A stretch of 64,000 nucleotides of DNA. Origin: CAIOYC01 sp965277345. Lineage in GTDB: Bacteria > Pseudomonadota > Alphaproteobacteria > Caulobacterales > Caulobacteraceae. Shown here in pieces: positions 24,889 to 36,348 of this stretch. The notes under the pieces are model-generated. The model did no database searches, was not told the DNA's origin, and saw only the letters and a list, made by a program, of their open reading frames with translations. Every line of letters begins with the position of its first letter. Within the stretch, counting starts at the first letter, position 1. The translations under genes and the position numbers were made by a program. The DNA is taken from assembly GCA_965277345.1 (NCBI GenBank), contig CBDICI010000004.1, positions 496,001 to 560,000 on the forward strand, given 5' to 3'.

Positions 24889-25331
24889 CGTTCAGCCCTC
24901 TTCGCCACCAGCCAAGTCCGTCCTGACGGCCTTCTTCGGGCGCCGGTCCCGGTGGCCGCCGCGGGCAAAGCTCTCCCGACGCGCGAGTCGGGCGACTCCG
25001 CCTTCGGTACACTTCACAAACACAGCCACCCCAGGCGGCGAGCGCAGGCTCGCCGTTTTTCCGTCCGCGATCAGATGGAAAAGTCCGTCAGGAGCCCCAG
25101 AGTAGCCCCGCGGCGGATGGCGTCAACTTTGATTCGCGGGTATCCGCACGCAAAGATTCCTTGACTCGCGCAACCCCCTTTTCGGGTTTGGAAAATTAAC
25201 CTGCGAGGGGAAGTGCGACACTTTGTGTTCGGCTTTCGGCTGCCGCGAAAACGAGCTTGGCCGCGGACGCGATCAGCGCCTACAGCCAAGGATTCATTGG
25301 GATTTTGGAGAAGGCGCTCGAAAACCGAGCG
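24889..25331. promoter_or_regulatory. 443-base rpsT-dnaA intergenic region with six GANTC sites
   Basis: No gene is seen. GANTC, the CcrM adenine-methylation site, occurs at 24985, 24994, 25131, 25155, 25163 and 25291. Random expectation in this length is below two. In Caulobacter, methylation state of the dnaA promoter influences its expression; the same control here is inference. An AT-rich stretch (25185-25202, with GGAAAATTAA) and an AACCC/GGGTT hairpin around 25170-25190 are the other notable features. No cluster of DnaA boxes was found, so it is not an obvious origin. Confidence 0.6.
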
Positions 25332-25601
25332 TCAGGCTGCGGACAGTTTCCTCAAGCGCGCGTGCAGACGCGAAACTTTCCGTGAACCCGTATTCTTGTG
25401 TACGACGCCCTTGGAGACCGCGCGCATCAGCTCGGACTGCGCCTCGGTGAAGGCGTCCTTCGCCTTGGCGGCGTCGCCGGTGCTCAACGCCTCTTCGAAC
25501 TTGCGCAGGAAGGTGCGCATACGCGATCGGCGGGCGGTGTTGACGGCGGTGCGGCGCTCGATCTTGCGGATCGCTTTCTTGGCGCCGGGATTGTTGGCCA
25601 T
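25332..25601 (-). CDS. rpsT: 30S ribosomal protein S20
   Basis: An 89-residue basic protein starting MANNPGAKKAIRKIERRTAV, with the expected helical core (NTARRSRMRTFLRKFEEAL) and the C-terminal KGVVHKNTGSRKVSRLHARL of bacterial S20. It binds 16S rRNA early in small subunit assembly. The length is typical. It is upstream of dnaA on the same strand, with a 443-base spacer that suggests dnaA has its own promoter. Confidence 0.97.
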   Translation of the reverse strand: MANNPGAKKAIRKIERRTAVNTARRSRMRTFLRKFEEALSTGDAAKAKDAFTEAQSELMRAVSKGVVHKNTGSRKVSRLHARLRKLSAA

Positions 25602-25716
25602 AAGGGTCTCGCAACCTAGGATGTGTGGGCGCGTCCCGGCAGAACGCGAAGCGCCGGAAAATAAGGAGCGGGCGATATACTGGAGGCGCCCCCCACAGTC
25701 AATGCGCCGTTCGCGG

Positions 25717-26211
25717 TCAGTGCACGAGCCGTAGCCGGCGAAGCTCGATCCTCGTCACGTCGCGTTCCGAGCGCGCCGGCTTCAGATCGCCATCGACCAC
25801 CAGGCGGAAGGGGCCGTCCTTTTCGCCGAGGGCGCTCCCGTCGGCGGCGGCGTCGGCGAGGATCACCTTGCCGTCACGGATCGAGGGCTCCAGATCGGAC
25901 AGGGCGAGGCTCACCACATAACCGTCGCGGGCGGTGAGGATGACCACGTCCGACAGCGCCGGTCCGCGCATGGCCGCCCCGAGCGGCGCGCCCACCCGCT
26001 TCAGCACGTCGGCCAGCAAGACGCCCTTGAAACCATATGTCTTGCCGTCGTGGCTGATGGTGGCGCCGGTGTGCGGCAGGGCCTTCAGGTCGTCGAGGCT
26101 TACGACCTGGCTCCACCCATCCTCCCCGATCAGGGTCAGCGCGGCGGGCGCGGCCATGGCGGCGGAGCCGGTGAGGAGCGCGGCGAAGCCGGCGAGTGCG
26201 AGGACCTTCAT
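25717..26211 (-). CDS. Periplasmic protein with small molybdopterin-binding-like domain
   Basis: A 164-residue protein with a signal peptide (MKVLALAGFAALLTGSAAMA) and a domain with the pattern LDDLKALPHTGATISHDGKTYGFKGVLLADVLKRVG. This resembles the oxidoreductase molybdopterin-binding (SUOX-like) domain in COG3915 proteins. The key cysteine that binds molybdenum in true SUOX enzymes is absent, so it is probably not catalytic and may be a binding or partner protein. The start ATG 26211 begins on the leader; ATG 26226 adds five residues. It neighbours a hybrid kinase on the same strand. Confidence 0.65.
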   Translation of the reverse strand: MKVLALAGFAALLTGSAAMAAPAALTLIGEDGWSQVVSLDDLKALPHTGATISHDGKTYGFKGVLLADVLKRVGAPLGAAMRGPALSDVVILTARDGYVVSLALSDLEPSIRDGKVILADAAADGSALGEKDGPFRLVVDGDLKPARSERDVTRIELRRLRLVH

Positions 26212-26268
26212 ACCGCCACTGTGCATGGGCGCGAGGGGCGGCTCAAGCGTCCTAGGCGCGTCAAGCGG

Positions 26269-28938
26269 TCAGGCCGCCGCGGCGCGTTCGGTCACGCGGG
26301 CGATCTCGGCGATCAGCGAAGCGGCGGAGACGGGCTTGGAGACTACCCCGTCCATGCCCGCATCGGCGTAGTTCGCCCTTTGGTCGGCCAGTACGTTGGC
26401 GGTGACCGCGACGATGGGGGTAGAGGCGACGGCGCCGTCCATGGCGCGGATGCGGCGGGTGGCTTCCATGCCGTCCATGCCGGGCATCTGGATGTCCATC
26501 AGCACGAGGTCGTAGCCGCCCCTGGCCGCCCGTTCCACGCCCGCGGCGCCGTCCTCGGCGGTATCGACCATGACCCCGAGGGCCTCGAGGATCCTGGAGA
26601 TGACCAACCGGTTGGTGGCGTTGTCCTCCACCAAGAGGACGCGGAAGCTGCCGATCTCCGGCTCGTCGGTCCCGGTGGCGGCGGGCTCCACCGGCTCGCC
26701 ATCGATCTCGATCCAGAAGGTCGACCCTTCGCCGGGCGTGGAGGAGAAGCCGACCGCGCCGCCCATCATCTCCGCCAGTCGCTTGGTGATGGCGAGGCCG
26801 AGGCCGGACCCGCCGAACCTGCGCGTGGCCGAGCCGTCCGCCTGCTCGAAGCGCTCGAAGAGGGTGGCCTTGAACGCCTCAGGCACGCCGACCCCAGTGT
26901 CCTGCACCTCGAAGCGCAGCCGTTGGGAGCCGTCCGGCGCGGTGTGGCGAGCCAGACGCGCCTCGATCGAGCCCTGGGGCGTGAACTTCACCGCATTGCC
27001 CATGATGTTATAGAGCGCTTGACGTAGGCGCAGGGGGTCGGCGCGGACCAGACCGAGGTCTGGCGCGGCTACGGCGGTCATGGTCAGGCCTTTGGCCGTG
27101 GCGGCCGGCTGCAGCAGGCTGGAGACGCCCACCAGCACCGCCGTCGGATCCAGCGGTTCGGGGTGAATCTCGAACTGGCCGGTCTCGATCTTGGAGAAGT
27201 CGAGCAGGTCGTCGAGCATCTCGGTGAGCATCCGGCCCGAGGCCAGCGCCTCGTCGAGCAAAGCCTGCTCCTGCGTATCCAGATGGTCGCGCTTGATCAG
27301 TTGCAGGACGCCGAGGACCCCGTTCATCGGCGTGCGAATCTCGTGGCTGATGTTGGCCAGGAAGTTGGACTTGGCCTCGGCTGCCAGATTGGCCTGTCGT
27401 TCGGCGAGCTCCAGGGCGATTTCCTGGCGCTTGTAGATGTCGATGTCCTGCAGCAGCCCGGTCAGCTTCAGCGGTCGCCCTTGAGCGTCATGCCGGATGC
27501 GGATGTGGCAGCGCGCCCAGCGCGGCCCGTCGGCGCCCACAAGGCGGGCTTCCACCGGCCTCGGCCGACGTGTGTCCTGCGACTCATAGAGGGCGGACAG
27601 GCGCTCCCGGTCCTCCGGATACAGGGTCGGCCACAGCGCAATCGCCTGCTGATAGCTGAGTGTCGCGCCGGCCAGCTTCTGAAAGCCATGGCCGCTCCAG
27701 AAAGTCTTGCGGTGGTGGTCGATCTCGAACACCGCGGCGTCGGCGGCGTCGAGCGCCAGCTTCAGACGCTTGGCGTTGGTCCGCGCAGCCCGGCGGGCGG
27801 CGACCATGTCGGTGATGTCGGTGGCGTAGATGATGACCCCGCGGATTTCGCCTGTGGCCGACCGCCAGGGCCGGGCCTGCCAGCGGAGCGTCATCGATCC
27901 CTCGGGACGGACCACCTCCTCCTCCGCGCGGGTGTAGACCTCCCCGGACAGCGCGCGCTTCAGCGCCTTGTGCAGCCTCCGGCGCATGGCCGGGCTCTGC
28001 AGGCTGGCGAACTGACGCCCCTCGAACGGCTCGTCATAGGCGCCGAACATAGCCTTCCAGGCGCCGGAGACCGAGATGTATTCCAGCTCCGGTCCAAGGA
28101 TGCAGGAGGCGAAAGGGGCCTGCTCCAGAATGCCCCGCGCCTCGGCCTCGGCGGCGCGCGCGCCATCGCGGGCGTCGGCCAGCTCGGTCACGTCCTGCGA
28201 CAGGCCGTGCACGAGGTGATAGCCCTTGCCGGTATCCTCGGTTTGGAAAGTGACGCGGAAGGTGGTCCAGCCGCCGGTTTCATTGCTGATCCGGGTATCG
28301 TAGCCGCCCGGCTCTCCCTCCAGGATAGCGCGCCGCAGCGCCGCCTCCGAATGGGCCTTGTCGTCCGGGTGCACGAACGCTCCCAGAGCGTCGAGCGCAA
28401 TCTCCTGGCGCCCCTCGGCCATATGGGCCGGAAAGGCGCGCGAGCGACGGATCGTGTTGGCGCCCGCATCCATGGTCCAGGTGAACATGCCGGCCTTGTC
28501 CGCCAAGAGGGCGTTCTGCAGCGCCTGGCGGCGGCCTTCCGCCTCCCGTTCCCGGTCTTCGGTGACGTCGCGCAGGACGGCCATCACCCGCTCCCCGGGC
28601 GACAGGCTCTGGGAGCGACCATCGAGCCAGCGCCAGCCGCCGTCGCTCTGCAGGACGCGGAAGGTGCAGCGAGCTGCGCTGGTTTCGCCGAGGACCGAAC
28701 CGCCCTCGCGCAGGCTCGACTGATCCTCGGGGTGGACCAAGGTGTAGAGGTCGCGGCCGATCAGGGCTTCACGAGGCCAGCCGAGCAGGCGCGTCCAGGC
28801 GGGATTCACCTCGACGATCGCCGCGGTCAAGTCGCAGATCAACAGCAGGTCGTGACTATGCTCGAACACCAGGGCCGAGACCGCGGCGTTGGCTACCTCA
28901 GCCGGATTCGGCGCGCCGGACATTCCCGTTACAGACAT
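26269..28938 (-). CDS. Hybrid sensor histidine kinase/response regulator with multiple PAS domains
   Basis: An 889-residue protein without membrane segments. It has about four PAS/PAC domains (residues roughly 20-510), a dimerisation domain with the phosphorylated histidine at about residue 532 (NISHEIRTPMNG), and an ATPase domain (NAVKFTPQG, DTGVGVP, FGGSGLGLAITKRL). The receiver domain has its acceptor aspartate at about residue 815 (LVLMDIQMPGMDG). It would sense a cytoplasmic signal and pass phosphate through the receiver to an unlinked phosphotransferase. The start ATG 28938 follows GGGGG; an upstream frame reaches 29073. It is divergent from cobT. Confidence 0.88.
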   Translation of the reverse strand: MSVTGMSGAPNPAEVANAAVSALVFEHSHDLLLICDLTAAIVEVNPAWTRLLGWPREALIGRDLYTLVHPEDQSSLREGGSVLGETSAARCTFRVLQSDGGWRWLDGRSQSLSPGERVMAVLRDVTEDREREAEGRRQALQNALLADKAGMFTWTMDAGANTIRRSRAFPAHMAEGRQEIALDALGAFVHPDDKAHSEAALRRAILEGEPGGYDTRISNETGGWTTFRVTFQTEDTGKGYHLVHGLSQDVTELADARDGARAAEAEARGILEQAPFASCILGPELEYISVSGAWKAMFGAYDEPFEGRQFASLQSPAMRRRLHKALKRALSGEVYTRAEEEVVRPEGSMTLRWQARPWRSATGEIRGVIIYATDITDMVAARRAARTNAKRLKLALDAADAAVFEIDHHRKTFWSGHGFQKLAGATLSYQQAIALWPTLYPEDRERLSALYESQDTRRPRPVEARLVGADGPRWARCHIRIRHDAQGRPLKLTGLLQDIDIYKRQEIALELAERQANLAAEAKSNFLANISHEIRTPMNGVLGVLQLIKRDHLDTQEQALLDEALASGRMLTEMLDDLLDFSKIETGQFEIHPEPLDPTAVLVGVSSLLQPAATAKGLTMTAVAAPDLGLVRADPLRLRQALYNIMGNAVKFTPQGSIEARLARHTAPDGSQRLRFEVQDTGVGVPEAFKATLFERFEQADGSATRRFGGSGLGLAITKRLAEMMGGAVGFSSTPGEGSTFWIEIDGEPVEPAATGTDEPEIGSFRVLLVEDNATNRLVISRILEALGVMVDTAEDGAAGVERAARGGYDLVLMDIQMPGMDGMEATRRIRAMDGAVASTPIVAVTANVLADQRANYADAGMDGVVSKPVSAASLIAEIARVTERAAAA

Positions 28939-29106
28939 GCAGACCCCCAACTCGACGAGACCCTCGCATGAAAAGGGTAAACGGCCCGTTTTCCCTGGTT
29001 CTTTACTCTGACCCAAGACGGGGCGCCGACATTTGGCCAAACCCGCTGTGCTGATCTTCGGAATTTCGGCCATGACAGGCCAAAGTCAGGGGCGCTAAGT
29101 GTAGCC

Positions 29107-31029
29107 ATGGCGTCGACCAAACCCGAAAGCCCCACCGAACCGTTCAAGCGCGCCCTGGCGCACGCCGCCCGTTCGCTGGCTGAGCAGCCGGACCTCGAAG
29201 TGGTGTTCTCCGGCGACGGGCCGTCTCTGGTGGGGAACCGGGCCACCCTGCCGCATCCGCCGCGGGACCTGAACAGCAAGGAGGCTTCGCGGATACGCGG
29301 GCTGGCCGACCAGATGGCGCTGCGCCTCGCCCATCACGACGCGTCGGCCCACGCCCGTCTCCGTCCCTACGACCTCCAGTCGGCGGGCATCTTCGAGGCG
29401 GTCGAGCAGGCGCGGATCGAGGCCATCGGCGCCAACGCGCTGGGCGGGGTGCGGCAGAACCTCGCCACGGCGCTGGAAGCCAGTCTGGAGCGCAAGGGCT
29501 TCGCCCGCCAGGCGGCCGAGGGCGCGCCGCTGGCCGATGTGCTGGGCCTTATCGTGCGTGAGCGGCTCACCGGCCAGGCCGCCCCGGACGGCGCCCGCGC
29601 CGTCGTCGAGCAGCTTCGGCCGGAGATCGAAGCCAAGGCGGGCAAGGACCTCGACCGGCTGGCGGAGAGCCTTGCGGACCAGACCGCATTCGGCCGCGTG
29701 GTGCGCTCGATCCTGCGCGACCTCGAAATGGGCGACGACAGCGCCGATACCGCCGAGGACGCCCTCGATCCCGAACAGGACGACAGGGACCAGACCAATC
29801 CGGACGAGGCCGACGACAATGAGGGCGAGGGCGAGACGCCGGAGGGTTCGAGTTCGGAACGCACCGAAAGCGCCGATCAGGACACCGAGGCCTCCGACCA
29901 GCAGGAGATGTCGGCGGAAGACGCCGAAGACGCCGACATGTCAGACGAGGCGCCGGAGTTGGCTGACGGCGCCCAGCCCTCCCGCCCGGAGTTCAAGGAT
30001 CGCGGCCAGCCCGAGCCGCCCTATCGTATCTTTTCCACCGGCGCCGACGAGATCGTCACCGCAGAGGAGCTGTGCGACCCGGACGAACTCGGACGCCTGC
30101 GCGCCTATCTCGATCAGCAGCTCTCGGCCCTGTCCAGCGTCGTCTCGCGCCTGGCCAATCGTCTACAGCGGCGGCTGCTGGCGCAGCAGAACCGCTCCTG
30201 GCTGTTCGATCTGGAGGAGGGGGTGCTGGATGTCTCGCGCCTGACCCGCGTGATCATCGATCCCACCGCGCCGCTCTCGTTCAAGGAGGAGAAGGACACC
30301 GAGTTCAAGGACACCGTCGTCACCCTCCTGATCGACAATTCGGGCTCCATGCGTGGGCGCCCCATCATGGTGGCCGCGATCTGCGCCGACATTCTGGCCC
30401 GCACGCTTGAGCGGTGCGGGGTAAAGACCGAGGTGCTCGGCTTCACCACCCGCGCCTGGAAGGGCGGCCAGGCGCGCGAGGCCTGGATCAAGGCAGGCAA
30501 GCCCCCCCATCCCGGCCGCCTCAACGACCTGCGCCACATCATCTACAAGGGCGCCGACGCACCATGGCGCCGCGCGCGCAAGAACCTTGGCCTGATGATG
30601 CGCGAGGGCCTGCTGAAGGAGAATATCGATGGCGAGGCCCTGCTCTGGGCGCACCAACGTCTGCTCGGCCGGCCCGAACAGCGCAAGATCCTGATGGTGA
30701 TCTCCGACGGCGCGCCGGTGGACGACAGCAGCTTGTCGGTCAATGCCGGCCACTATCTCGAACGGCACCTTAGAGCGGTGATCGCCGAGATCGAGGCGCG
30801 CTCGCCGGTGGAGCTGATCGCCATCGGCATCGGCCACGACGTCACGCGCTACTATCGCCGCGCGGTGACCATCGTCGATGTGGAGCAACTCGGCGGAGCG
30901 ATCACCGAACAGCTCGCCGGCCTGTTCGACGTCGAACCCAAGGCCGGCGTCAAGGGAACCTCCGCCGTGCTGCAGCCGCCGCCGGTGGTGCAGCCGCGAG
31001 CGCCGGCGCCGGTCAAGGTTCCGGCCTGA
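29107..31029 (+). CDS. cobT: Aerobic cobaltochelatase subunit CobT
   Basis: A 640-residue subunit of the CobNST chelatase that inserts cobalt into hydrogenobyrinic acid a,c-diamide during aerobic B12 synthesis. A long acidic linker (residues about 215-300, rich in Asp/Glu) separates the N-terminal domain from the C-terminal von Willebrand A domain, whose metal site is DNSGSM at about residue 415, followed by VISDGAPVDD. The AAA+ partner CobS is not beside it in this window. The frame stops 1 base before the lldD start, so the two genes are probably co-transcribed. Confidence 0.92.
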   Translation: MASTKPESPTEPFKRALAHAARSLAEQPDLEVVFSGDGPSLVGNRATLPHPPRDLNSKEASRIRGLADQMALRLAHHDASAHARLRPYDLQSAGIFEAVEQARIEAIGANALGGVRQNLATALEASLERKGFARQAAEGAPLADVLGLIVRERLTGQAAPDGARAVVEQLRPEIEAKAGKDLDRLAESLADQTAFGRVVRSILRDLEMGDDSADTAEDALDPEQDDRDQTNPDEADDNEGEGETPEGSSSERTESADQDTEASDQQEMSAEDAEDADMSDEAPELADGAQPSRPEFKDRGQPEPPYRIFSTGADEIVTAEELCDPDELGRLRAYLDQQLSALSSVVSRLANRLQRRLLAQQNRSWLFDLEEGVLDVSRLTRVIIDPTAPLSFKEEKDTEFKDTVVTLLIDNSGSMRGRPIMVAAICADILARTLERCGVKTEVLGFTTRAWKGGQAREAWIKAGKPPHPGRLNDLRHIIYKGADAPWRRARKNLGLMMREGLLKENIDGEALLWAHQRLLGRPEQRKILMVISDGAPVDDSSLSVNAGHYLERHLRAVIAEIEARSPVELIAIGIGHDVTRYYRRAVTIVDVEQLGGAITEQLAGLFDVEPKAGVKGTSAVLQPPPVVQPRAPAPVKVPA

Positions 31030-31030
31030 C

Positions 31031-32170
31031 ATGCCCGTCCTCGCCAGTCCGGCGGACGAACGGCTGGCCGCCCGGCGAAGGCTGCCGCGGATGCTGTTCG
31101 ACTATATCGACGGCGGCGCCTATGACGAGGTGACGCTGAAGCGCAACGTGGAGGACTTTCGCGCCGTCGCGCTTCGCCAGCGGGTCATGCGCGACGTCTC
31201 CGACCTCAAGACCGGAATCGAGCTGTTCGGCCAACCGCTGTCCATGCCTGTGGGGTTGGGCCCCGTGGGTTTCGCCGGCATGTTCGCCCACCGCGGCGAA
31301 CGGATGGCGGCCCGGGCCGCGGAGCGGGGGGGCGTGCCCTTCACCCTTTCCACCCTGTCGATCTGTCCGCTGGAAGAGGTCCGCGCGGCGGTGACCCGGC
31401 CGATCTGGTACCAGCTCTACATGATCAAGGACCGCGGCTTCATGGAGGCGGTGCTGGCGCGGTGCGAGGCGGCGGAAGCGCCCGCCCTGGTGTTCACCGT
31501 CGATCTGCCCGTCGGCGGCGCGCGCTATCGCGACGCGCGCTCCGGCTTTTCCGGCAGGTTGCCGCCGCTGGCCGAGCTTGGCCGCCTGTGGAACATCGCC
31601 AGCCGGCCGCATTGGCTGTGGGACGTGGCGCTCACGGGGCGCCCCCACCACTTCGGCAACATCGTCGAGGCGGCGCCCGAGGGCCAGCTCGGCGACTTTT
31701 CCGCCTGGATCCACCGCAACTTCGACCCGACCCTCACCTGGGATCACATCGCCTGGATTCGCCAGCGCTGGAACAGGCCTATCGTCATCAAGGGCATCCT
31801 CGACCCGGAGGACGCCCGGTTGGCGGTGGAACATGGCGCGGACGGGCTCATCGTCTCCAACCACGGCGGTCGTCAGCTCGACGGGGCGCTATCGTCGGTG
31901 CGGGCTCTGCCCGGGGTGGTCGAGGCTGTCGAAGGGCGCATCCCCGTCATCATGGACGGGGGCGTCCGCTCGGGGCTCGATGTGCTCAAAGCCCTGGCGC
32001 TCGGCGCGCAGGCCTGCTGGATCGGCCGAAACTGGGCTTATGCCCTTGCGGCGGACGGCGAGGTGGGCGTGACGCGAATGCTCGATCGGATGCGGGCCGA
32101 ACTGCAGGTGGCCATGGCGCTGACCGGCTGCACCGATGTGAAGAGGGCGGACGCCCGCTTGCTGGCATAA
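31031..32170 (+). CDS. lldD: FMN-dependent alpha-hydroxy-acid oxidase/dehydrogenase (LldD-like)
   Basis: A 379-residue TIM-barrel flavoprotein oxidising an L-2-hydroxy acid such as L-lactate. It starts by resembling RRLPRMLFDYIDGGAYDEVTL of the family and contains WYQLYMIKDRG, IVIKGILDPEDA (catalytic Lys), and the FMN/active-site signature VSNHGGRQLDGA with the catalytic His. A C-terminal GVRSGLDVLKALALGA binds FMN phosphate. The start ATG 31031 is just after the cobT stop. Lactate as substrate is likely but not proven. Confidence 0.87.
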   Translation: MPVLASPADERLAARRRLPRMLFDYIDGGAYDEVTLKRNVEDFRAVALRQRVMRDVSDLKTGIELFGQPLSMPVGLGPVGFAGMFAHRGERMAARAAERGGVPFTLSTLSICPLEEVRAAVTRPIWYQLYMIKDRGFMEAVLARCEAAEAPALVFTVDLPVGGARYRDARSGFSGRLPPLAELGRLWNIASRPHWLWDVALTGRPHHFGNIVEAAPEGQLGDFSAWIHRNFDPTLTWDHIAWIRQRWNRPIVIKGILDPEDARLAVEHGADGLIVSNHGGRQLDGALSSVRALPGVVEAVEGRIPVIMDGGVRSGLDVLKALALGAQACWIGRNWAYALAADGEVGVTRMLDRMRAELQVAMALTGCTDVKRADARLLA

Positions 32171-32263
32171 ATACCACGATCGCGTCGTATCAGCGCCACG
32201 ACCTTGGATCACAGTGCGATCGCGCTATCTGACCACCAGCAAAAAGCCGCCCCTCCAGATCTC

Positions 32264-32686
32264 ATGATTCTTCGCGCCCTGCCGATCCTTGCCCTTGCGC
32301 TGGCCGCGCCTCCGGCCCAGGCGAGGACCTCCACCATCCTGCCCGGCTATTGGGAAAGCACGTCCACCAGCTATTTCATCATCCGATCCAAACCCAAGAC
32401 CGAGCGCCGATGCCTGACGCCCGACAAGGTGGAGCAGTACCTCACCAATCCCTCCACCAGCCACTATCACTGCAATTATTCCAGGAAGGCGGTCGGCGAC
32501 GGCAAGGTCGAGTTCGTCGGCCAGTGCTTCGATAAGCACCACAACGCCTTCGACGTGGCCATCCACGGCGATTACGCGCCGGAGGCGTTCCACGTCTCCG
32601 CGCACTTCTCGCCCACCGGCCTGCCCATCGGCGGCTCGGCGACGACGACGGCGCACCGGCTGGGCGACTGCCCCGCCAGCGAGTAG
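32264..32686 (+). CDS. DUF3617 exported protein
   Basis: A 140-residue protein with a short signal peptide (MILRALPILALALAAPPAQA) and a mature part starting ILPGYWESTSTSYFI. The pattern of an early GYWE, several cysteines (RRCLTPDKV, HCNYSRK, GQCFDKHHN, DCPASE) and a C-terminal region fits the DUF3617 family, of unknown periplasmic function. The chosen start is ATG 32264; the frame extends to 32204, but the extra segment precedes the leader. It converges with rpmB across a shared terminator. Confidence 0.7.
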   Translation: MILRALPILALALAAPPAQARTSTILPGYWESTSTSYFIIRSKPKTERRCLTPDKVEQYLTNPSTSHYHCNYSRKAVGDGKVEFVGQCFDKHHNAFDVAIHGDYAPEAFHVSAHFSPTGLPIGGSATTTAHRLGDCPASE

Positions 32687-32699
32687 GCGCGCAAGCGAA

Positions 32700-32726
32700 A
32701 GGCCCCGCCGTCACCGGCGAGGCCCT
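32700..32726. terminator. Probable bidirectional terminator between DUF3617 and rpmB
   Basis: A GC-rich inverted repeat, GGCCCCGCCG-TCAC-CGGCGAGGCC, pairs over ten positions with one G-T wobble. Reading toward rpmB's 3' side it is followed by TTTCGC; reading the other way by CTGTTTGTC. The short T runs make it a moderate rather than strong terminator. Confidence 0.6.
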
Positions 32727-32749
32727 GTTTGTCGTTCCTACCGGCTTGT

Positions 32750-33046
32750 TCAGGCGGCGGGTTGCGCGGAAAGCTTGGCCTTGACCTGACGCTTGATCTT
32801 CAGCGCCTTGGGCGACAGCACCTCGTCTCGGGAATTCATCAGCACGTTGTCCAGGCCGCCCCGGAAGTCGAGGGTGCGCAGGGCGGCGTTGGTGATCTTC
32901 AGCTTGAAGGACTGGCCGAGCGAATCCGACGGGACCACGACCTGGGCCAGCGACGGCAGGAACCGGCGCTTGGTCTTGATGTTGGAGTGGCTCACATTGT
33001 GGCCGACCATGGGGCCGACCCCGGTGAGTTCGCATACGCGCGACAT
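32750..33046 (-). CDS. rpmB: 50S ribosomal protein L28
   Basis: A 98-residue protein starting MSRVCELTGVGPMVGHNVSHSNIKTKRRFLP, the family N-terminus, with LDFRGGLDNVLMNSRDEVLS in the C-terminal half. The length is typical for alphaproteobacteria (about 97). The start at ATG 33046 is the family start; the frame is open further upstream without homology. It is preceded by a long, structured non-coding region. Confidence 0.97.
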   Translation of the reverse strand: MSRVCELTGVGPMVGHNVSHSNIKTKRRFLPSLAQVVVPSDSLGQSFKLKITNAALRTLDFRGGLDNVLMNSRDEVLSPKALKIKRQVKAKLSAQPAA

Positions 33047-33260
33047 GGTAAGACCTCGGTCTTTGGCCGCACAGGCTGGCGACCGGCAATGAAAAGACGG
33101 CGCGCGAAGATCGCTCTCCGTGCGGGAGGCGCGCATATAGTCCAGAGCCGCCCCACGGGTCAAGGTCCGGGTGCGCCGGCTACCGGGCGATCCTTTCCGC
33201 AGCGGGCCATCGACCAAACACGGTTGTAGAGGGGCAACGACACCCGCACCATATCTGGTA

Positions 33261-33324
33261 GGGAACAAAAGCTGAATCGGCCGACATCGCCGATTCGGAC
33301 CCGATTTGTTTCGCCGCTGTTCCC
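33261..33324. repeat. Nested inverted repeat (possible small RNA or operator)
   Basis: The outer arms GGGAACA (33261-33267) and TGTTCCC (33318-33324) are perfect. Inside, GAATCGGC (33274-33281) and GCCGATTC (33289-33296) are perfect with a 7-base loop. Together they could fold into a stem with an inner hairpin. Confidence 0.5.
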
Positions 33325-33527
33325 GCCAACCCGGGCCGCCCGTTAACCCGCCCCGAGTTGGGGCGCGTCACGCACTCTGCACGACGCCGGCGGACGATGA
33401 GGTGACGCCGCGCCAATTTTCGGTAGGGTCCGCGCGGGCGAGCCAGCCGCCGCGCCGGTCCAGCGCCGTGAGGGCATTAGCGCCCCTCCGCCCAGCATTT
33501 TCGCATGATCTCGTCGCGGGGTGGGTG

Positions 33528-33562
33528 GGGGTCGCGCCCCGCTGGGGACAAGACGCGACCCC
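33528..33562. repeat. Strong GC hairpin upstream of the helicase gene
   Basis: The arms GGGGTCGCG (33528-33536) and CGCGACCCC (33554-33562) flank an inner stem CCCC-GCT-GGGG (33537-33547) with a 6-base bulge. No T run follows on either strand, so it is not a standard terminator. Confidence 0.5.
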
Positions 33563-33795
33563 GGCAGATCGGTGGACTGGCGACGCTTGGGGAACGTACC
33601 AGCCTTGCCCGATCTGGTCTATCGACGACGCCCCTCGACGTAGCCGTGTCGTCCGTATGGCATGGCTTGGCGACAGGCGAAACGCCGTCCATCCCCATTT
33701 TGGGGCAGCCTCTGTGTCATAATCGAGCCGACGGATCGCCGCCGCCCCTTGCGGCGACGCTTGCCGGAAAGGCGCGACTCTCCCACCTTTCCGTC

Positions 33796-36344
<2,549 letters not shown>

Positions 36345-36348
<4 letters not shown>

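Larger units (their letters stand above)
33047..33795. other. 749-base intergenic region with strong hairpins
   Basis: This is the longest non-coding stretch here, between divergent rpmB and the SUV3-like helicase. No ORF in it resembles a known family. It holds two notable structures: GAATCGGC-7 bases-GCCGATTC (33274-33296) nested in GGGAACA/TGTTCCC (33261-33324), and GGGGTCGCG/CGCGACCCC (33528-33562) with an inner CCCC-GCT-GGGG. It may carry the rpmB promoter, a small RNA, or an extended helicase leader. The helicase frame stays open back to 33505 but lacks homology there. Confidence 0.45.

Noticed and set aside
23335..25164. A 609-codon plus-strand open frame opposite dnaA.
   Set aside because: DnaA motifs are unambiguous on the minus strand, and the plus frame has only low-complexity Gly/Arg/His/Gln-rich sequence typical of shadows.
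24889..25331. The rpsT-dnaA gap considered as the replication origin.
   Set aside because: No DnaA box cluster was found; in Caulobacter the origin lies near but not at dnaA. The GANTC sites fit promoter control better.
27163..28971. A 602-codon plus-strand open frame opposite the hybrid histidine kinase.
   Set aside because: The kinase, PAS and receiver domains are clear on the other strand; the plus frame has no motif or ribosome site.
29760..30000. The Asp/Glu-rich low-complexity stretch in cobT, considered as a frameshift or misassembly.
   Set aside because: An acidic linker at this place is normal for CobT.
33505..33795. An N-terminal extension of 97 codons on the SUV3-like helicase.
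   Set aside because: The extension lacks family similarity and overlaps strong hairpins; ATG 33796 starts the conserved protein.
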